Shown here one piece after another: positions 36,385 through 45,056 of a stretch of 64,000 bases of DNA. The translations under genes and the position numbers were made by a program. Within the stretch, counting starts at the first letter, position 1; each line of letters starts with the position of its first letter. Source of the stretch: Herbaspirillum sp. LeCh32-8 (GTDB lineage: Bacteria > Pseudomonadota > Gammaproteobacteria > Burkholderiales > Burkholderiaceae_D); assembly GCF_017814915.1 (NCBI RefSeq), contig NZ_JAGIPZ010000015.1, positions 1 to 64,000 of the forward strand. Reading direction: 5' to 3'. The notes under the pieces were generated by a model, which saw only the letters and a list, made by a program, of their open reading frames with translations, did not search any database and had not been told where the DNA came from.

Positions 36385-37332
36385 ATGAAGTTATTGAAGC
36401 TAGCAGGGGTTTTGGTCGGCGCAAGCGTTCTGATGAGCTCGGTTCACGCTGAAGAATTCAGCGGCCGTCTGAAGAAGATCAAGGACTCCGGCACCCTGAC
36501 ACTGGGCGTTCGCGATTCCTCGATTCCGTTCTCGTATCTGGACGACAAGCAGTCCTACCAAGGCTACTCGATCGACCTGTGCCTGAAGGCCGCGACCGCG
36601 ATCCAGAAGAAGCTGGGCCTGACGTCCCTGAACATCAAGATGGTTCCGGTGACTTCGGCCACCCGTATCCCTCTGATCGCCAACGGCACCACCGACATTT
36701 CCTGCGACTCCGCGACCAACAACAAGGAACGCTGGAATCAGGTGGCTTTCTCGGTGACTGAATTCGTGACCGCCAACCGCTTCCTGTCGAAGAAGTCGGC
36801 TAACCTGAAGACCCTGGACGACCTGAAGGGCAAGACCATCGTGTCGACCTCGGGCACTTCCAACCTGAAGCAGATCACCGGCCTGAACGCCGAGCGCAAC
36901 CTGGGCATGAACATCCTGGCTGCCAAGGATCACGCTGAAGCTTTCCTGATGGTCGAAACCGGCCGTGCCGCCGCTTTCGTGATGGACGACATCCTGCTGT
37001 CGGGCCTGGCCGCCAACTCCAAGGCGCCTGCCGACTACGAAGTCTCCAAGGAAGCGCTGTCGGTTGAGCCGTACGGTCTGATCCTGCCGAAGGGCGACGA
37101 TGCCTTCAAGAAGGTCGTGGACGATGCGCTGACCGTGGTCTACAAGGGCGACGACATCAAGAAGATCTACGGCAAGTGGTTCCAGTCGCCGATCCCGCCG
37201 AAGGGTATCAACCTGAACGTGCCGATGAGCCCGCAGCTGCAAGCCGTGATGGCAAAGCCGACCGATTCGCCGGATCCGGCAGCTTACGCTGTCGTGCCGG
37301 ACGCCCAGAAGAACATGGGCAAGAAGAAGTAA
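36385..37332 (+). CDS. gltI: Glutamate/aspartate ABC transporter substrate-binding protein
   Basis: A 315-residue GltI-type periplasmic protein with signal peptide ending at …SSVHAEE. The mature part has LGVRDSSIPFSYLDDKQSYQ, the Cys-bearing SIDLCLKAATA and DISCDSATNNKERW, and LSVEPYGLILPKGD. An ideal AGGAGG site precedes the ATG, and codon use is strongly biased, so high expression is expected. A stem-loop with T-tract follows the stop and precedes gltJ. It supplies glutamate and aspartate to GltJK. A Lys-rich end (MGKKK) is unusual but minor. Confidence 0.93.
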   Translation: MKLLKLAGVLVGASVLMSSVHAEEFSGRLKKIKDSGTLTLGVRDSSIPFSYLDDKQSYQGYSIDLCLKAATAIQKKLGLTSLNIKMVPVTSATRIPLIANGTTDISCDSATNNKERWNQVAFSVTEFVTANRFLSKKSANLKTLDDLKGKTIVSTSGTSNLKQITGLNAERNLGMNILAAKDHAEAFLMVETGRAAAFVMDDILLSGLAANSKAPADYEVSKEALSVEPYGLILPKGDDAFKKVVDDALTVVYKGDDIKKIYGKWFQSPIPPKGINLNVPMSPQLQAVMAKPTDSPDPAAYAVVPDAQKNMGKKK

Positions 37333-37360
37333 TCGGTAGGTTGCCTAGCGCAATATGACG

Positions 37361-37388
37361 AAACGGGGGCCTGTCCCCCGTTTTGTTT
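37361..37388 (+). terminator. Intra-operon terminator between gltI and gltJ
   Basis: AAACGGGGG pairs with CCCCCGTTT over a 5-nt loop, then TTTTGTTT. It lies 28 nt after gltI and 149 nt before gltJ, so it likely makes gltI message more abundant than gltJKL. Confidence 0.8.
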
Positions 37389-37536
37389 AACCGGCTGTCA
37401 AAGCTCGTTGCCATATCGCAATTTGCAATGATCCTTTTTTCCACGGCAACCGGTGCGGACCGTAACACAAAGCGGCGCGGCATTTGCCTGGTGACCGCGC
37501 CCGACAGATTGACTCGAAACAGAGACGAGGCCATTT

Positions 37537-38286
37537 ATGCATTACAACTGGAATTGGGGAATCTTCTGGGAGATGTCTCCCGACGGCATTCCCTACATCG
37601 ATACCCTGCTGGCGGGCCTGAAATGGACCCTGGCCACTGCGGCATGCGCCTGGATCATGGCACTGGTCCTGGGCACCATCTTCGGTACCCTCCGTACAAC
37701 AACAAAACCATGGGTCGTGAGCATCGCCAACGGCTACGTGGAGCTTTTCCGCAATATTCCTCTGCTGGTGCAGATGTTCCTCTGGTATTTCGTGATGCCG
37801 GAACTGATGCCCGGTTCGATCGGCGACTGGCTCAAGGGCCTGCCTGACGCTTCGTTCGTCACGGCGACCCTGGCGCTGGGCTTCTTCACCTCCTCGCGTG
37901 TGGCGGTGCAGGTGACTACCGGCATCCAGGCGCTGCCGCGCGGCCAACGCATGGCCGGCGCCGCGCTCGGTCTGACCCCGACCCAGACCTATCGCTACGT
38001 GCTGCTGCCGATGGCGTTCCGCATCATCATCCCGGCGCTGACCAACGAGTTCGCCGCGATCATCAAGAACAGCTCGGTGGCGTTGACCATCGGTCTGGTC
38101 GAGCTGACCGCCGCCACCTACTCGATGCGCGAGTTCACCTTCCAGACCTTCGAGGCGCTGACCGGTGCGACCATCATCTACATCGTCATTTCCGTCATCG
38201 CGCTGCTGCTGGCACGCCTGCTGGAACGAGTGACCGCTGTGCCTGGCTACATTTCCAGCGGCAGCACCAGTGCGGGAGGGCATTGA
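37537..38286 (+). CDS. gltJ: Glutamate/aspartate ABC transporter permease
   Basis: A 249-residue inner-membrane permease. It begins MHYNWNWGIFWE, then has LWYFVMPELMPGSIGDWL, and its EAA loop is in GAALGLTPTQTYRYVLLPMA. These match GltJ. It ends 3 nt before gltK, so the genes are co-translated. GAGG precedes the ATG. Confidence 0.93.
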   Translation: MHYNWNWGIFWEMSPDGIPYIDTLLAGLKWTLATAACAWIMALVLGTIFGTLRTTTKPWVVSIANGYVELFRNIPLLVQMFLWYFVMPELMPGSIGDWLKGLPDASFVTATLALGFFTSSRVAVQVTTGIQALPRGQRMAGAALGLTPTQTYRYVLLPMAFRIIIPALTNEFAAIIKNSSVALTIGLVELTAATYSMREFTFQTFEALTGATIIYIVISVIALLLARLLERVTAVPGYISSGSTSAGGH

Positions 38287-38289
38287 TCC

Positions 38290-38985
38290 ATGTTCAGCAA
38301 TTTCGACTTCGACGTTATCCAGCGTTCCTGGGTCTACCTGTTCACGACCGGCCTGAAGTTCACGCTGATCCTGACCATCACAGCCATGCTGGGCGGCATC
38401 ATTCTCGGCACGCTGCTGGCGATGATGCGCCTGTCGTCCAACAAGCCGCTGTCGTTCATCGCCACGACCTACGTCAACCTGATCCGCTCGATCCCGCTGG
38501 TGCTGGTGATCTTCTGGTTCTACTTCCTGGTGCCGTTCATCGGGGCGTGGATCATCGGCGCCTCCGAGCCCATCCAGGTCGGCGCCTTCCAGTCGGCGTT
38601 GATCACGTTCATCCTGTTCGAGGCCGCCTACTATTGCGAAATCATGCGTTCGGGCATCCAGTCGATTCCGCGCGGCCAGGTGTTTGCCGGTTACGCGATC
38701 GGCATGAACTACTGGCAGATGATGGGCAACGTGGTGCTGCCGCAGGCGTTTCGTAACGTGACGCCGATCCTGCTGACCCAGACCATCGTTCTGTTCCAGG
38801 ACGTGTCGCTGGTGTACGTGCTGGGTTCGGTGCCGGACTTCGTCACCAGCGCATCCAAGATCGCGCAGCGTGACGGCCGCCTGGTGGAAATGTATCTGTT
38901 CGTGGCGGTGGTGTACTTCGTGTTGAGCTTCGGCCTGTCGCAACTGGTCAAGCGCTTCCAGAAGAAGATCGCCATCATCCGCTAA
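38290..38985 (+). CDS. gltK: Glutamate/aspartate ABC transporter permease
   Basis: A 231-residue permease beginning MFSNFDFDVIQRSWVYLF, typical of GltK. The EAA loop is in AGYAIGMNYWQMMGNVVLPQ. It pairs with GltJ to form the channel and is followed by the ATPase gene after 68 nt. Confidence 0.93.
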   Translation: MFSNFDFDVIQRSWVYLFTTGLKFTLILTITAMLGGIILGTLLAMMRLSSNKPLSFIATTYVNLIRSIPLVLVIFWFYFLVPFIGAWIIGASEPIQVGAFQSALITFILFEAAYYCEIMRSGIQSIPRGQVFAGYAIGMNYWQMMGNVVLPQAFRNVTPILLTQTIVLFQDVSLVYVLGSVPDFVTSASKIAQRDGRLVEMYLFVAVVYFVLSFGLSQLVKRFQKKIAIIR

Positions 38986-39053
38986 GCCTTATGACGGCGG
39001 CCCGCCGATGAAGGCCGGGCCGCCCAACGAATCGAGAAATTCAGGAGAAACAA

Positions 39054-39782
39054 ATGATTGAACTCAACAACGTCAGCAAGTGGTACGGCAGCTTCCAGGT
39101 TCTGACCGACTGCACGACCTCGGTGAAAAAAGGCGACGTGGTGGTGGTGTGCGGCCCGTCCGGTTCGGGCAAGTCGACGCTGATCAAGACCGTCAACGGC
39201 CTGGAGCCGTTCCAGAAGGGCACCATCACCGTGGACGGCGTGTCCGTGGGCGACCCGAAGACCAATCTGTCCAAGCTGCGCGCGCGCATCGGCATGGTGT
39301 TCCAGAACTTCGAACTGTTCCCGCACTTGTCCATCCGTGACAACCTGACCATCGGCCAGATCAAGGTGCTAGGCCGCTCCAAAGACGAAGCGACCGAAAA
39401 GGGCCTGAAGTACCTGGACCGCGTGGGCCTGCTGGCGCACAAGGACAAGTTCCCGGGCCAGCTGTCCGGCGGCCAGCAGCAGCGCGTGGCGATCGCCCGC
39501 GCGCTGTCGATGGACCCGATCGCCATGCTGTTCGACGAGCCGACCTCGGCGCTCGACCCGGAAATGATCAACGAAGTGCTGGACGTCATGGTCGGCCTGG
39601 CCCAGGAAGGCATGACCATGATGGTCGTGACCCACGAAATGGGCTTCGCCCGCAAGGTGGCCAACCGCGTGGTGTTCATGGACAAGGGCGTGGTCGTGGA
39701 AGATTGCGCCAAGGATGAGTTCTTCGCTTCGCCGCGTTCGGAACGTGCGCGCGACTTCCTGGCCAAGATCATCACCCACTGA
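39054..39782 (+). CDS. gltL: Glutamate/aspartate ABC transporter ATP-binding protein
   Basis: A 242-residue ATPase with start MIELNNVSKWYGSFQVL, Walker A GPSGSGKST, Q-loop VFQNFELFPHLS, signature LSGGQQQR, Walker B AMLFDEPTSALDP and VVTHEMGFARKVA. It closes the gltIJKL operon. AGGAG lies 6 nt before the ATG and a strong terminator follows. Confidence 0.94.
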   Translation: MIELNNVSKWYGSFQVLTDCTTSVKKGDVVVVCGPSGSGKSTLIKTVNGLEPFQKGTITVDGVSVGDPKTNLSKLRARIGMVFQNFELFPHLSIRDNLTIGQIKVLGRSKDEATEKGLKYLDRVGLLAHKDKFPGQLSGGQQQRVAIARALSMDPIAMLFDEPTSALDPEMINEVLDVMVGLAQEGMTMMVVTHEMGFARKVANRVVFMDKGVVVEDCAKDEFFASPRSERARDFLAKIITH

Positions 39783-39801
39783 TCCCGGATCCGGATGGAC
39801 C

Positions 39802-39838
39802 AAGGCCGCATCGGCGACGATGCGGCCTTTTTTCTTTT
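39802..39838 (+). terminator. Intrinsic terminator of the glt operon
   Basis: AAGGCCGCATC pairs with GATGCGGCCTT over a 6-nt loop, followed by T6. Confidence 0.93.
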
Positions 39839-39991
39839 GTCCGACATCAAAGCGGCGCGCTGGCCTGCTGTCCGGGGTGCTTGACGGCTACGGTAGAATA
39901 CGCAGCTTGAAGGACATCGCGGCAACTCCACCAGCCCGCATCCGCCGGGATGCCTCGCCAGACCCACATTCCACACCGAAAGACCACCGCA

Positions 39992-41026
39992 ATGAGCAAC
40001 GACCTGACCATCACCCGCCCGGACGACTGGCACCTGCACCTGCGCGACGGCGCCACCATGGCCGATGTGCTGCCGCACACCGCGCGCCAGTTTGCGCGCG
40101 CGATCGTGATGCCCAACCTGAAGCCGCCGGTCACCACCACCGCCCAGGCAGCAGCGTACCGCGACCGCATCCTGGCCGCGCTGCCCGATGGCATGACGTT
40201 CGAGCCGCTGATGGTGCTGTACCTGACCGACAATACCCCGCCCGAAGAAATCCGCCGCGCCAAGGAAAGCGGCTTCGTCAAGGCGGTCAAGCTGTACCCC
40301 GCCGGCGCCACCACCAATTCCGACGCCGGCGTGACCGATCTGGGCAAGTGCTACAAGACGCTGGAAGTGTTGCAGGAAACCGGCATGCCCTTCCTGGTTC
40401 ACGGCGAAGTGACCGACCCGGCGATCGACCTGTTCGACCGCGAAGCCGTGTTCATCGACCGCATCATGAAGCCGCTGCGCAAGACCATGCCGGAGCTCAA
40501 AGTGGTGTTCGAGCACATCACCACCAAGGAGGCGGCCGACTACGTGCTGGCAGGCGAAGGCCCGACCGCGGCGACCATCACCGCGCACCACCTGCTGTTC
40601 AACCGCAACGAGATCTTCAAGGGCGGCATCCGTCCGCATTACTACTGCCTGCCGGTCCTGAAGCGCGAAACCCACCGCCAGGCGCTGGTGGCGGCCGCTA
40701 CCTCGGGCCATGACAAGTTCTTCCTCGGCACCGACTCGGCGCCGCACGCCAAGGGCTTGAAGGAGCACGCCTGCGGCTGCGCCGGCTGCTACACCGCGCT
40801 GCACGCGCTGGAGCTGTACGCCCAGGCCTTCGACCAGGCCGGCGCGCTGGACAAGTTCGAAGCCTTCGCCAGTTTCAACGGCCCGGCCTTCTACGACCTG
40901 CCGCGCAACGAAGGTACGGTGACCCTGAAGCGTGAAAGCTGGACCATTCCGGCCGAGCTGCCCATGGGCGACACCACCGTGGTGCCGCTGTCTGCCGGCG
41001 AGCAAATCAATTGGAAGATGGTCTGA
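39992..41026 (+). CDS. pyrC: Dihydroorotase
   Basis: A 344-residue class II dihydroorotase of the PyrC type, third step of pyrimidine synthesis, closing carbamoyl aspartate to dihydroorotate. The zinc motif [10 protein letters not shown] is near residues 10-19; the bridging Lys lies in [15 protein letters not shown], and later ligands in [19 protein letters not shown] and LGTDSAPH. The insertion [10 protein letters not shown] is typical of PyrC. The ATG at [10 protein letters not shown] was chosen over an upstream in-frame start by motif position and length. Confidence 0.95.
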   Translation: MSNDLTITRPDDWHLHLRDGATMADVLPHTARQFARAIVMPNLKPPVTTTAQAAAYRDRILAALPDGMTFEPLMVLYLTDNTPPEEIRRAKESGFVKAVKLYPAGATTNSDAGVTDLGKCYKTLEVLQETGMPFLVHGEVTDPAIDLFDREAVFIDRIMKPLRKTMPELKVVFEHITTKEAADYVLAGEGPTAATITAHHLLFNRNEIFKGGIRPHYYCLPVLKRETHRQALVAAATSGHDKFFLGTDSAPHAKGLKEHACGCAGCYTALHALELYAQAFDQAGALDKFEAFASFNGPAFYDLPRNEGTVTLKRESWTIPAELPMGDTTVVPLSAGEQINWKMV

Positions 41027-41106
41027 TCGCTTGAGCGACCGGTCGTCGTCCTTCGTCCCCGGCTACGGCCGGGATGGTATTCACAACAAGAGAAAGGCTG
41101 CGGTGC

Positions 41107-41733
41107 ATGCTATTCGTTGACCAACTGATTTCCGATTTCGACAAGGCGCTGCGCGTGATCAATGGCGTGGTGTTCGAAAGCCGCCCGAATCCCGGGCGCG
41201 GCTTGCCCGATGGCGTCATGAGCGAGGACGAGAAGCGGCACGCGGCCGGGCTGATGCGGGTCAACAATGTCGGCGAAGTGTGCGCACAGGCGCTATACGA
41301 CGCCCAGGGCCGTTTCGCGCAGAAGCGCGAGATCAAGAACGCCTTCGAGCGCGCCGGCATCGAGGAAGAGGATCATCTGGCCTGGACCGCCGAGCGTCTG
41401 CGCGAGCTGGGTTCGCACACCAGCCTGCTGAACCCGCTGTGGTACGGCGGCGCCTATGTGCTGGGCAGCATTGCGGCGCGCCTGGGCGATGCGCGCAACC
41501 TGGGTTTCGTCTCCGAGACCGAGCGCCAGGTCGAGCTGCATCTGATGGGGCATCTGGAAAAACTGCCGGCGCAGGACAACCGTTCGCGCGCCATCGTCGA
41601 TCAGATGCGCATCGACGAGATCGAGCACGGCCAGGCGGCGCGCGACCTGGGCGCGGCCGAGATGCCGGCGCCCATCAAGGGTGTGATGAAGGCGATGTCC
41701 AAGGTGATGACGACCGTGGCTTACCGCATCTGA
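41107..41733 (+). CDS. coq7: 2-polyprenyl-3-methyl-6-methoxy-1,4-benzoquinone monooxygenase (Coq7 type)
   Basis: A 208-residue di-iron monooxygenase of ubiquinone synthesis at the inner membrane. Iron-binding motifs are NNVGEVCAQALY (first Glu), EEEDHLAW (Glu and His), SETERQVELHL and DEIEHGQAA. This is the Coq7 form, used by many betaproteobacteria in place of the flavin enzyme UbiF. The ATG at MLFVDQL lies 80 nt after pyrC. A terminator follows. Confidence 0.94.
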   Translation: MLFVDQLISDFDKALRVINGVVFESRPNPGRGLPDGVMSEDEKRHAAGLMRVNNVGEVCAQALYDAQGRFAQKREIKNAFERAGIEEEDHLAWTAERLRELGSHTSLLNPLWYGGAYVLGSIAARLGDARNLGFVSETERQVELHLMGHLEKLPAQDNRSRAIVDQMRIDEIEHGQAARDLGAAEMPAPIKGVMKAMSKVMTTVAYRI

Positions 41734-41752
41734 TGCGATATTCGCAGCAATG

Positions 41753-41780
41753 AAAAAAGCGGCCTCGGGCCGCTTTTTTC
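41753..41780. terminator. Bidirectional intrinsic terminator between coq7 and the OsmC gene
   Basis: AAAAAAGCGGCC pairs with GGCCGCTTTTTT over a 3-nt loop. It serves both convergent genes. Confidence 0.94.
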
Positions 41781-41819
41781 ATTTCCGCCGCCGGCAGGGC
41801 GCAGGCGGGGTGATGGGAA

Positions 41820-42287
41820 TTACTGTTGCTGGGCAGCGGCCGACGAGGTATCGGTCAGGTCGTCGATGATCTCGAAGGAATGCGTCATCTCTGCGGTCTT
41901 CTCCAGCATGATCGAGGCCGAGCAGTATTTGTCGTGGGACAGCTTGATGGCGCGCTCCACCACGTTGGCCTTGAGGTTGCGGCCGCGCACGGTGAAGTGG
42001 AAGTGGATCTTGGTGAACACCTTGGGGTCGGCGTCGGCGCGCTCGGACTTCAGGGTCACGTCGCAGCCGCGCACGTCTTGGCCGCTCTTGCGCAGGATCA
42101 CCACCACATCGTAGGCGGTGCAGCCGCCGGTGCCGGCCAGCACCACTTCCATGGGGCGCGGCGCTAGGTTGCGGCCGCCGCCGTCGGGCGCGCCGTCCAT
42201 CGTCAACAGGTGGCCCGAGCCGGTTTCAGCGGTAAAGGTCATGCCGGACAAGCCGGTCCAGCGCACTGTGCATTCCATCTGAGTCAT
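41820..42287 (-). CDS. OsmC-family peroxidase-like protein
   Basis: A 155-residue OsmC/Ohr-family protein. The two redox Cys are in GTGGCTAYDVV and SHDKYCSASIM; the YhfA-like start MECTVRW and the ETGSGHLLTMDG segment fit the OsmC branch rather than Ohr. The family reduces organic hydroperoxides in the cytoplasm, though YhfA-like members are less well studied. A 16-bp perfect palindrome lies 127 bp upstream. A second ATG three codons in is possible. Confidence 0.88.
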   Translation of the reverse strand: MTQMECTVRWTGLSGMTFTAETGSGHLLTMDGAPDGGGRNLAPRPMEVVLAGTGGCTAYDVVVILRKSGQDVRGCDVTLKSERADADPKVFTKIHFHFTVRGRNLKANVVERAIKLSHDKYCSASIMLEKTAEMTHSFEIIDDLTDTSSAAAQQQ

Positions 42288-42413
42288 CCAAATTGGTTGG
42301 GGAAGGGCGGTATTGTAACTTTTGGCGCGCGATGTCGCTGCGGCATCGACGCAGGAGGGGCGTCCGGCAAAGGGAAAATGGTGATTTTTTGCGTTGCGGA
42401 AAATATTCATTTG

Positions 42414-42429
42414 GTTATCGGCCGATAAC
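42414..42429. promoter_or_regulatory. 16-bp perfect palindrome GTTATCGGCCGATAAC
   Basis: Perfectly symmetric site, 127 bp upstream of the divergent OsmC gene and 83 bp before the small RNA -35 box. The half-site GCCGATAACTG also occurs at 30102-30112, upstream of the Atm1-type exporter. It is a candidate operator; the binding protein is unknown. Confidence 0.5.
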
Positions 42430-42511
42430 TGGTTTTTGCGCATTGCTGAGTCGCTTAAGTCCAACAAATACAAGGGCTGTGGTGCGATTCGAAAAAAACT
42501 TCAAATAGATA

Positions 42512-42540
42512 TTGCGACGCACAAACCCCTTTGCTATATT
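42512..42540 (+). promoter_or_regulatory. Sigma-70 promoter of the small RNA candidate
   Basis: TTGCGA and TATATT are separated by exactly 17 bp. The predicted start is at about 42547. No protein-coding gene starts within reach before the terminator. Confidence 0.8.
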
Positions 42541-42546
42541 GAATTC

Positions 42547-42638
42547 AACGGAAGTTTTTGCAGCACGTAACGATGTCTCCTCCACCCTCCTCATTGGTGT
42601 GGATTAAACCCGGAACCACTGTTTCCGGGTTTTTTTTT
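42547..42638 (+). ncRNA. Candidate trans-acting small RNA with CU-rich anti-Shine-Dalgarno motifs
   Basis: A unit of about 92 nt between a near-consensus promoter and a strong terminator (AAACCCGGAA/TTCCGGGTTT, then T7 or more). Within it, CTCCTCC (42577-42583) and CCCTCCTC (42585-42592) are complementary to ribosome-binding sites. The second lies in the loop of a hairpin closed by TCCAC and GTGGA. This resembles CU-rich loop small RNAs described in alphaproteobacteria and others, which base-pair with mRNA leaders. Open frames in it are too short to be convincing. The exact family is not known to me. Confidence 0.75.
42606..42638 (+). terminator. Intrinsic terminator of the small RNA
   Basis: A 10-bp perfect stem with a 7-nt loop and a long T run. 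It ends no protein gene, which is the main reason for proposing a small RNA. Confidence 0.93.
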
Positions 42639-42762
42639 GTCCTCTTTGTTCTTTTTCAGCCAGGACTACGCCCTGCGCATCAAAAAAGTTTCCCGTCTGT
42701 CATCAAATCCCGCCTGAAGCCGTGCCCAGTGGCCATCGATGCCACAGCGAGTCCGAAACCTT

Positions 42763-42792
42763 TTGACGCTAAGTCTTTAAAAAGGCTATAAT
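42763..42792 (+). promoter_or_regulatory. Promoter of rplM-rpsI
   Basis: TTGACG and TATAAT with an 18-bp spacer. The predicted start near 42799 gives a leader of about 120 nt, long enough for autoregulation by a ribosomal protein. Confidence 0.85.
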
Positions 42793-42921
42793 TCTCGGCT
42801 TTCCCATGCGCTCGGGAAGATAAAAGGATGAGACCGCAAGGCGCCGCGGCATGCAGCAACGCCGCACGCACGAGCGGAACCGCCACTTTGAGCGTTTATT
42901 TATTGATAGAGAAAGTCAAAC

Positions 42922-43350
42922 ATGAAGACCTTTTCCGCTAAAGCCCATGAGGTTCAGCGCGAGTGGTTCGTGATTGACGCGACGGACTTGGTCCTCGGAC
43001 GTGTTGCCAGCGAAGTGGCACTCCGACTGCGCGGCAAGCACAAACCCGAATTCACTCCGCACGTCGACACCGGTGACTTCATCGTCGTCGTCAACGCAGG
43101 CAAGCTGCGCGTGACCGGCACCAAGGCCACTGAAAAGACCTATTTCCGCCACAGCGGTTATCCGGGCGGCATCTACGAAACCAACTTCCTGAAGATGCAA
43201 CAGCGTTTCCCCGGCCGTGCGCTGGAGAAGGCCGTCAAGGGCATGCTGCCCAAGGGTCCGCTGGGCTACGCAATGATCAAGAAGCTGAAGGTCTACGCAG
43301 ATGGCAACCATCCGCATTCCGCTCAGCAACCGAAACCTCTCGCGCTCTAA
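42922..43350 (+). CDS. rplM: 50S ribosomal protein L13
   Basis: A 142-residue L13 of normal length, beginning [20 protein letters not shown], with [20 protein letters not shown] and the late motif [10 protein letters not shown]…[14 protein letters not shown]-like region ([19 protein letters not shown]). It binds 23S rRNA early in large-subunit assembly. It is followed by rpsI after 9 nt, the near-universal pair. Confidence 0.98.
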   Translation: MKTFSAKAHEVQREWFVIDATDLVLGRVASEVALRLRGKHKPEFTPHVDTGDFIVVVNAGKLRVTGTKATEKTYFRHSGYPGGIYETNFLKMQQRFPGRALEKAVKGMLPKGPLGYAMIKKLKVYADGNHPHSAQQPKPLAL

Positions 43351-43359
43351 GGAATAGAC

Positions 43360-43752
43360 ATGATCGGTAACTACAATTACGGAACCGGCCGTCGCAAGAG
43401 TGCTGTGGCTCGTGTTTTCATCAAGGCAGGTTCGGGCCAGATCGTTGTCAACGGCAAGCCCGCCGCTGAGTACTTCTCCCGCGAAACCGGCCTGATGGTG
43501 ATCCGTCAGCCGCTGGAACTGACCGGCAACGTTGAACGTTTCGACATCAAGGTCAACGTTCACGGTGGCGGCGAGTCCGGCCAAGCCGGCGCTGTGCGCC
43601 ACGGCATCACCCGCGCCCTGATCGACTACGACGCCGGCCTGAAGTCGGCTCTGTCGAACGCAGGCTTCGTCACTCGTGACGCGCGTGAAGTCGAACGTAA
43701 GAAGGTTGGTCTGCGCAAGGCACGTCGCGCAAAGCAATTCTCGAAGCGTTAA
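43360..43752 (+). CDS. rpsI: 30S ribosomal protein S9
   Basis: A 130-residue S9 beginning [20 protein letters not shown], with [15 protein letters not shown] and the basic C-terminal tail ending AKQFSKR, whose last residues reach the decoding site. It is co-transcribed with rplM and followed by a terminator. Confidence 0.98.
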   Translation: MIGNYNYGTGRRKSAVARVFIKAGSGQIVVNGKPAAEYFSRETGLMVIRQPLELTGNVERFDIKVNVHGGGESGQAGAVRHGITRALIDYDAGLKSALSNAGFVTRDAREVERKKVGLRKARRAKQFSKR

Positions 43753-43770
43753 TCGCCTCTTGCATTACAG

Positions 43771-43806
43771 AAAGCCGTCGGCAGTCATGCCGGCGGCTTT
43801 TTGCTT
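43771..43806 (+). terminator. Intrinsic terminator of rplM-rpsI
   Basis: AAAGCCG(T)CGGC pairs with GCCGGCGGCTTT across ATGACTGC-like loop bases, followed by TTGCTTTTTG. It lies 18 nt past the rpsI stop. Confidence 0.85.
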
Positions 43807-44018
43807 TTTGCGCCGCCGCTGCCTGAGCTTCGCAGCCTGGCGCAAGCGTTCCCGCTGGACAGGATTTGGCCGCTGGGCGGCGAAATAACTGGCGCAAGGG
43901 AAATCAGCTGGAAATATTCTCCTGCTAGAATGAAAAGCTTTCGAGCGTGCTTGCGGCACGCGCTGAGAACATTGCCGTTGCGGCGTTTTTTGTTCGCCTT
44001 TTTTCGCAAGGACAAGAC

Positions 44019-45056
44019 ATGATCAAGGTAGGTATCGTTGGCGGAACCGGTTACACCGGCGTCGAATTGCTGCGTATTTTCGCAACTCACCCGGAAGTCA
44101 AGGTGCAGGCCGTCACCTCCCGCAAGGAAGACGGCATGCCGGTGGCCGAAATGTATCCGTCGCTGCGCGGCCGCGTTGATGTCGCCTTCTCCTCGCCCGA
44201 CAAGGCCAAGCTGACCGACTGCGACGTGGTGTTCTTCGCCACCCCGCACGGCGTGGCCATGGCCCAGGCGCCCGAACTGGTCGCCGCCGGCGTCAAGGTG
44301 ATTGACCTGGCCGCCGATTTCCGCCTGCAGGACGTGGCGGCGTTCGAGAAGTGGTACAAGCTGCCGCACAGCTGCACCGACCTGTTGAAGGAAGCCGTCT
44401 ACGGTCTGCCCGAACTGAACCGCGAAGCGATTCGCAAGGCGCGCGTGATCGGCAACCCGGGTTGCTATCCGACCACCATGCAGTTGGGCTTTGCACCGCT
44501 GCTGACGGCCGGCGTGATTGATGCCTCGCACCTGATCGCCGACTGCAAGTCGGGTGTCTCCGGCGCCGGCCGCAAGGCTGAGCTGAACCTGCTGTTCTCG
44601 GAGGCTTCCGACAACTTCAAGGCTTACGGCGTCTCCGGCCACCGTCATTCGCCGGAAACCACCGAGCGCCTGTCGACCCTGACCGAGGGCAAAGTCGGCC
44701 TGCTGTTCACGCCGCACCTGGTGCCGATGATCCGCGGCATGCATTCCACGCTGTATGCGCGCCTGACCAAGGACATCGACAACGCCGCTTTGCAGGCGCT
44801 GTTCGAAGACGCCTACAAGAACGAGCCCTTTGTCGACGTGCTGCCCTTCGGCTCGCACCCGGAAACCCGCACCACGCGCGCATCCAACATGCTGCGCCTG
44901 GCGGTGCATCGTCCTGACAACGGCGACACCGTGGTGGTGCTGGTGGTGCAGGACAACCTGGTCAAGGGCGCGTCCGGCCAGGCGGTGCAGTGCATGAACC
45001 TGATGTTCGGTCTGGAAGAGACCACCGGTCTGCTGCAAGTGCCGGTTCTGCCGTGA
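44019..45056 (+). CDS. argC: N-acetyl-gamma-glutamyl-phosphate reductase
   Basis: A 345-residue type 1 ArgC, the third step of arginine synthesis, reducing N-acetylglutamyl phosphate with NADPH. The start [20 protein letters not shown] holds the nucleotide loop, and the active Cys is in GNPGCYPTT near residue 147. HRHSPE and [12 protein letters not shown] complete the family pattern. CAAGGA precedes the ATG. The next gene begins within the stop codon. Confidence 0.96.
   Translation: MIKVGIVGGTGYTGVELLRIFATHPEVKVQAVTSRKEDGMPVAEMYPSLRGRVDVAFSSPDKAKLTDCDVVFFATPHGVAMAQAPELVAAGVKVIDLAADFRLQDVAAFEKWYKLPHSCTDLLKEAVYGLPELNREAIRKARVIGNPGCYPTTMQLGFAPLLTAGVIDASHLIADCKSGVSGAGRKAELNLLFSEASDNFKAYGVSGHRHSPETTERLSTLTEGKVGLLFTPHLVPMIRGMHSTLYARLTKDIDNAALQALFEDAYKNEPFVDVLPFGSHPETRTTRASNMLRLAVHRPDNGDTVVVLVVQDNLVKGASGQAVQCMNLMFGLEETTGLLQVPVLP

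Larger units (their letters stand above)
42288..42921. other. Long non-coding region between the OsmC gene and rplM
   Basis: About 634 bp. It holds a 16-bp palindrome, a complete small RNA unit and the rplM promoter with a leader of about 120 nt. Short open frames across it have poor coding character. Confidence 0.8.

Noticed and set aside
39041-41005. Open frame of about 650 codons antisense to gltL and pyrC
   Set aside because: It spans two well-supported genes and their terminator and shows no domain.
41046-41075. CCCCGGC/GCCGGGA hairpin between pyrC and coq7, loosely like the REP-like element
   Set aside because: It lacks the shared CTGGGTCC end, so membership is not supported.
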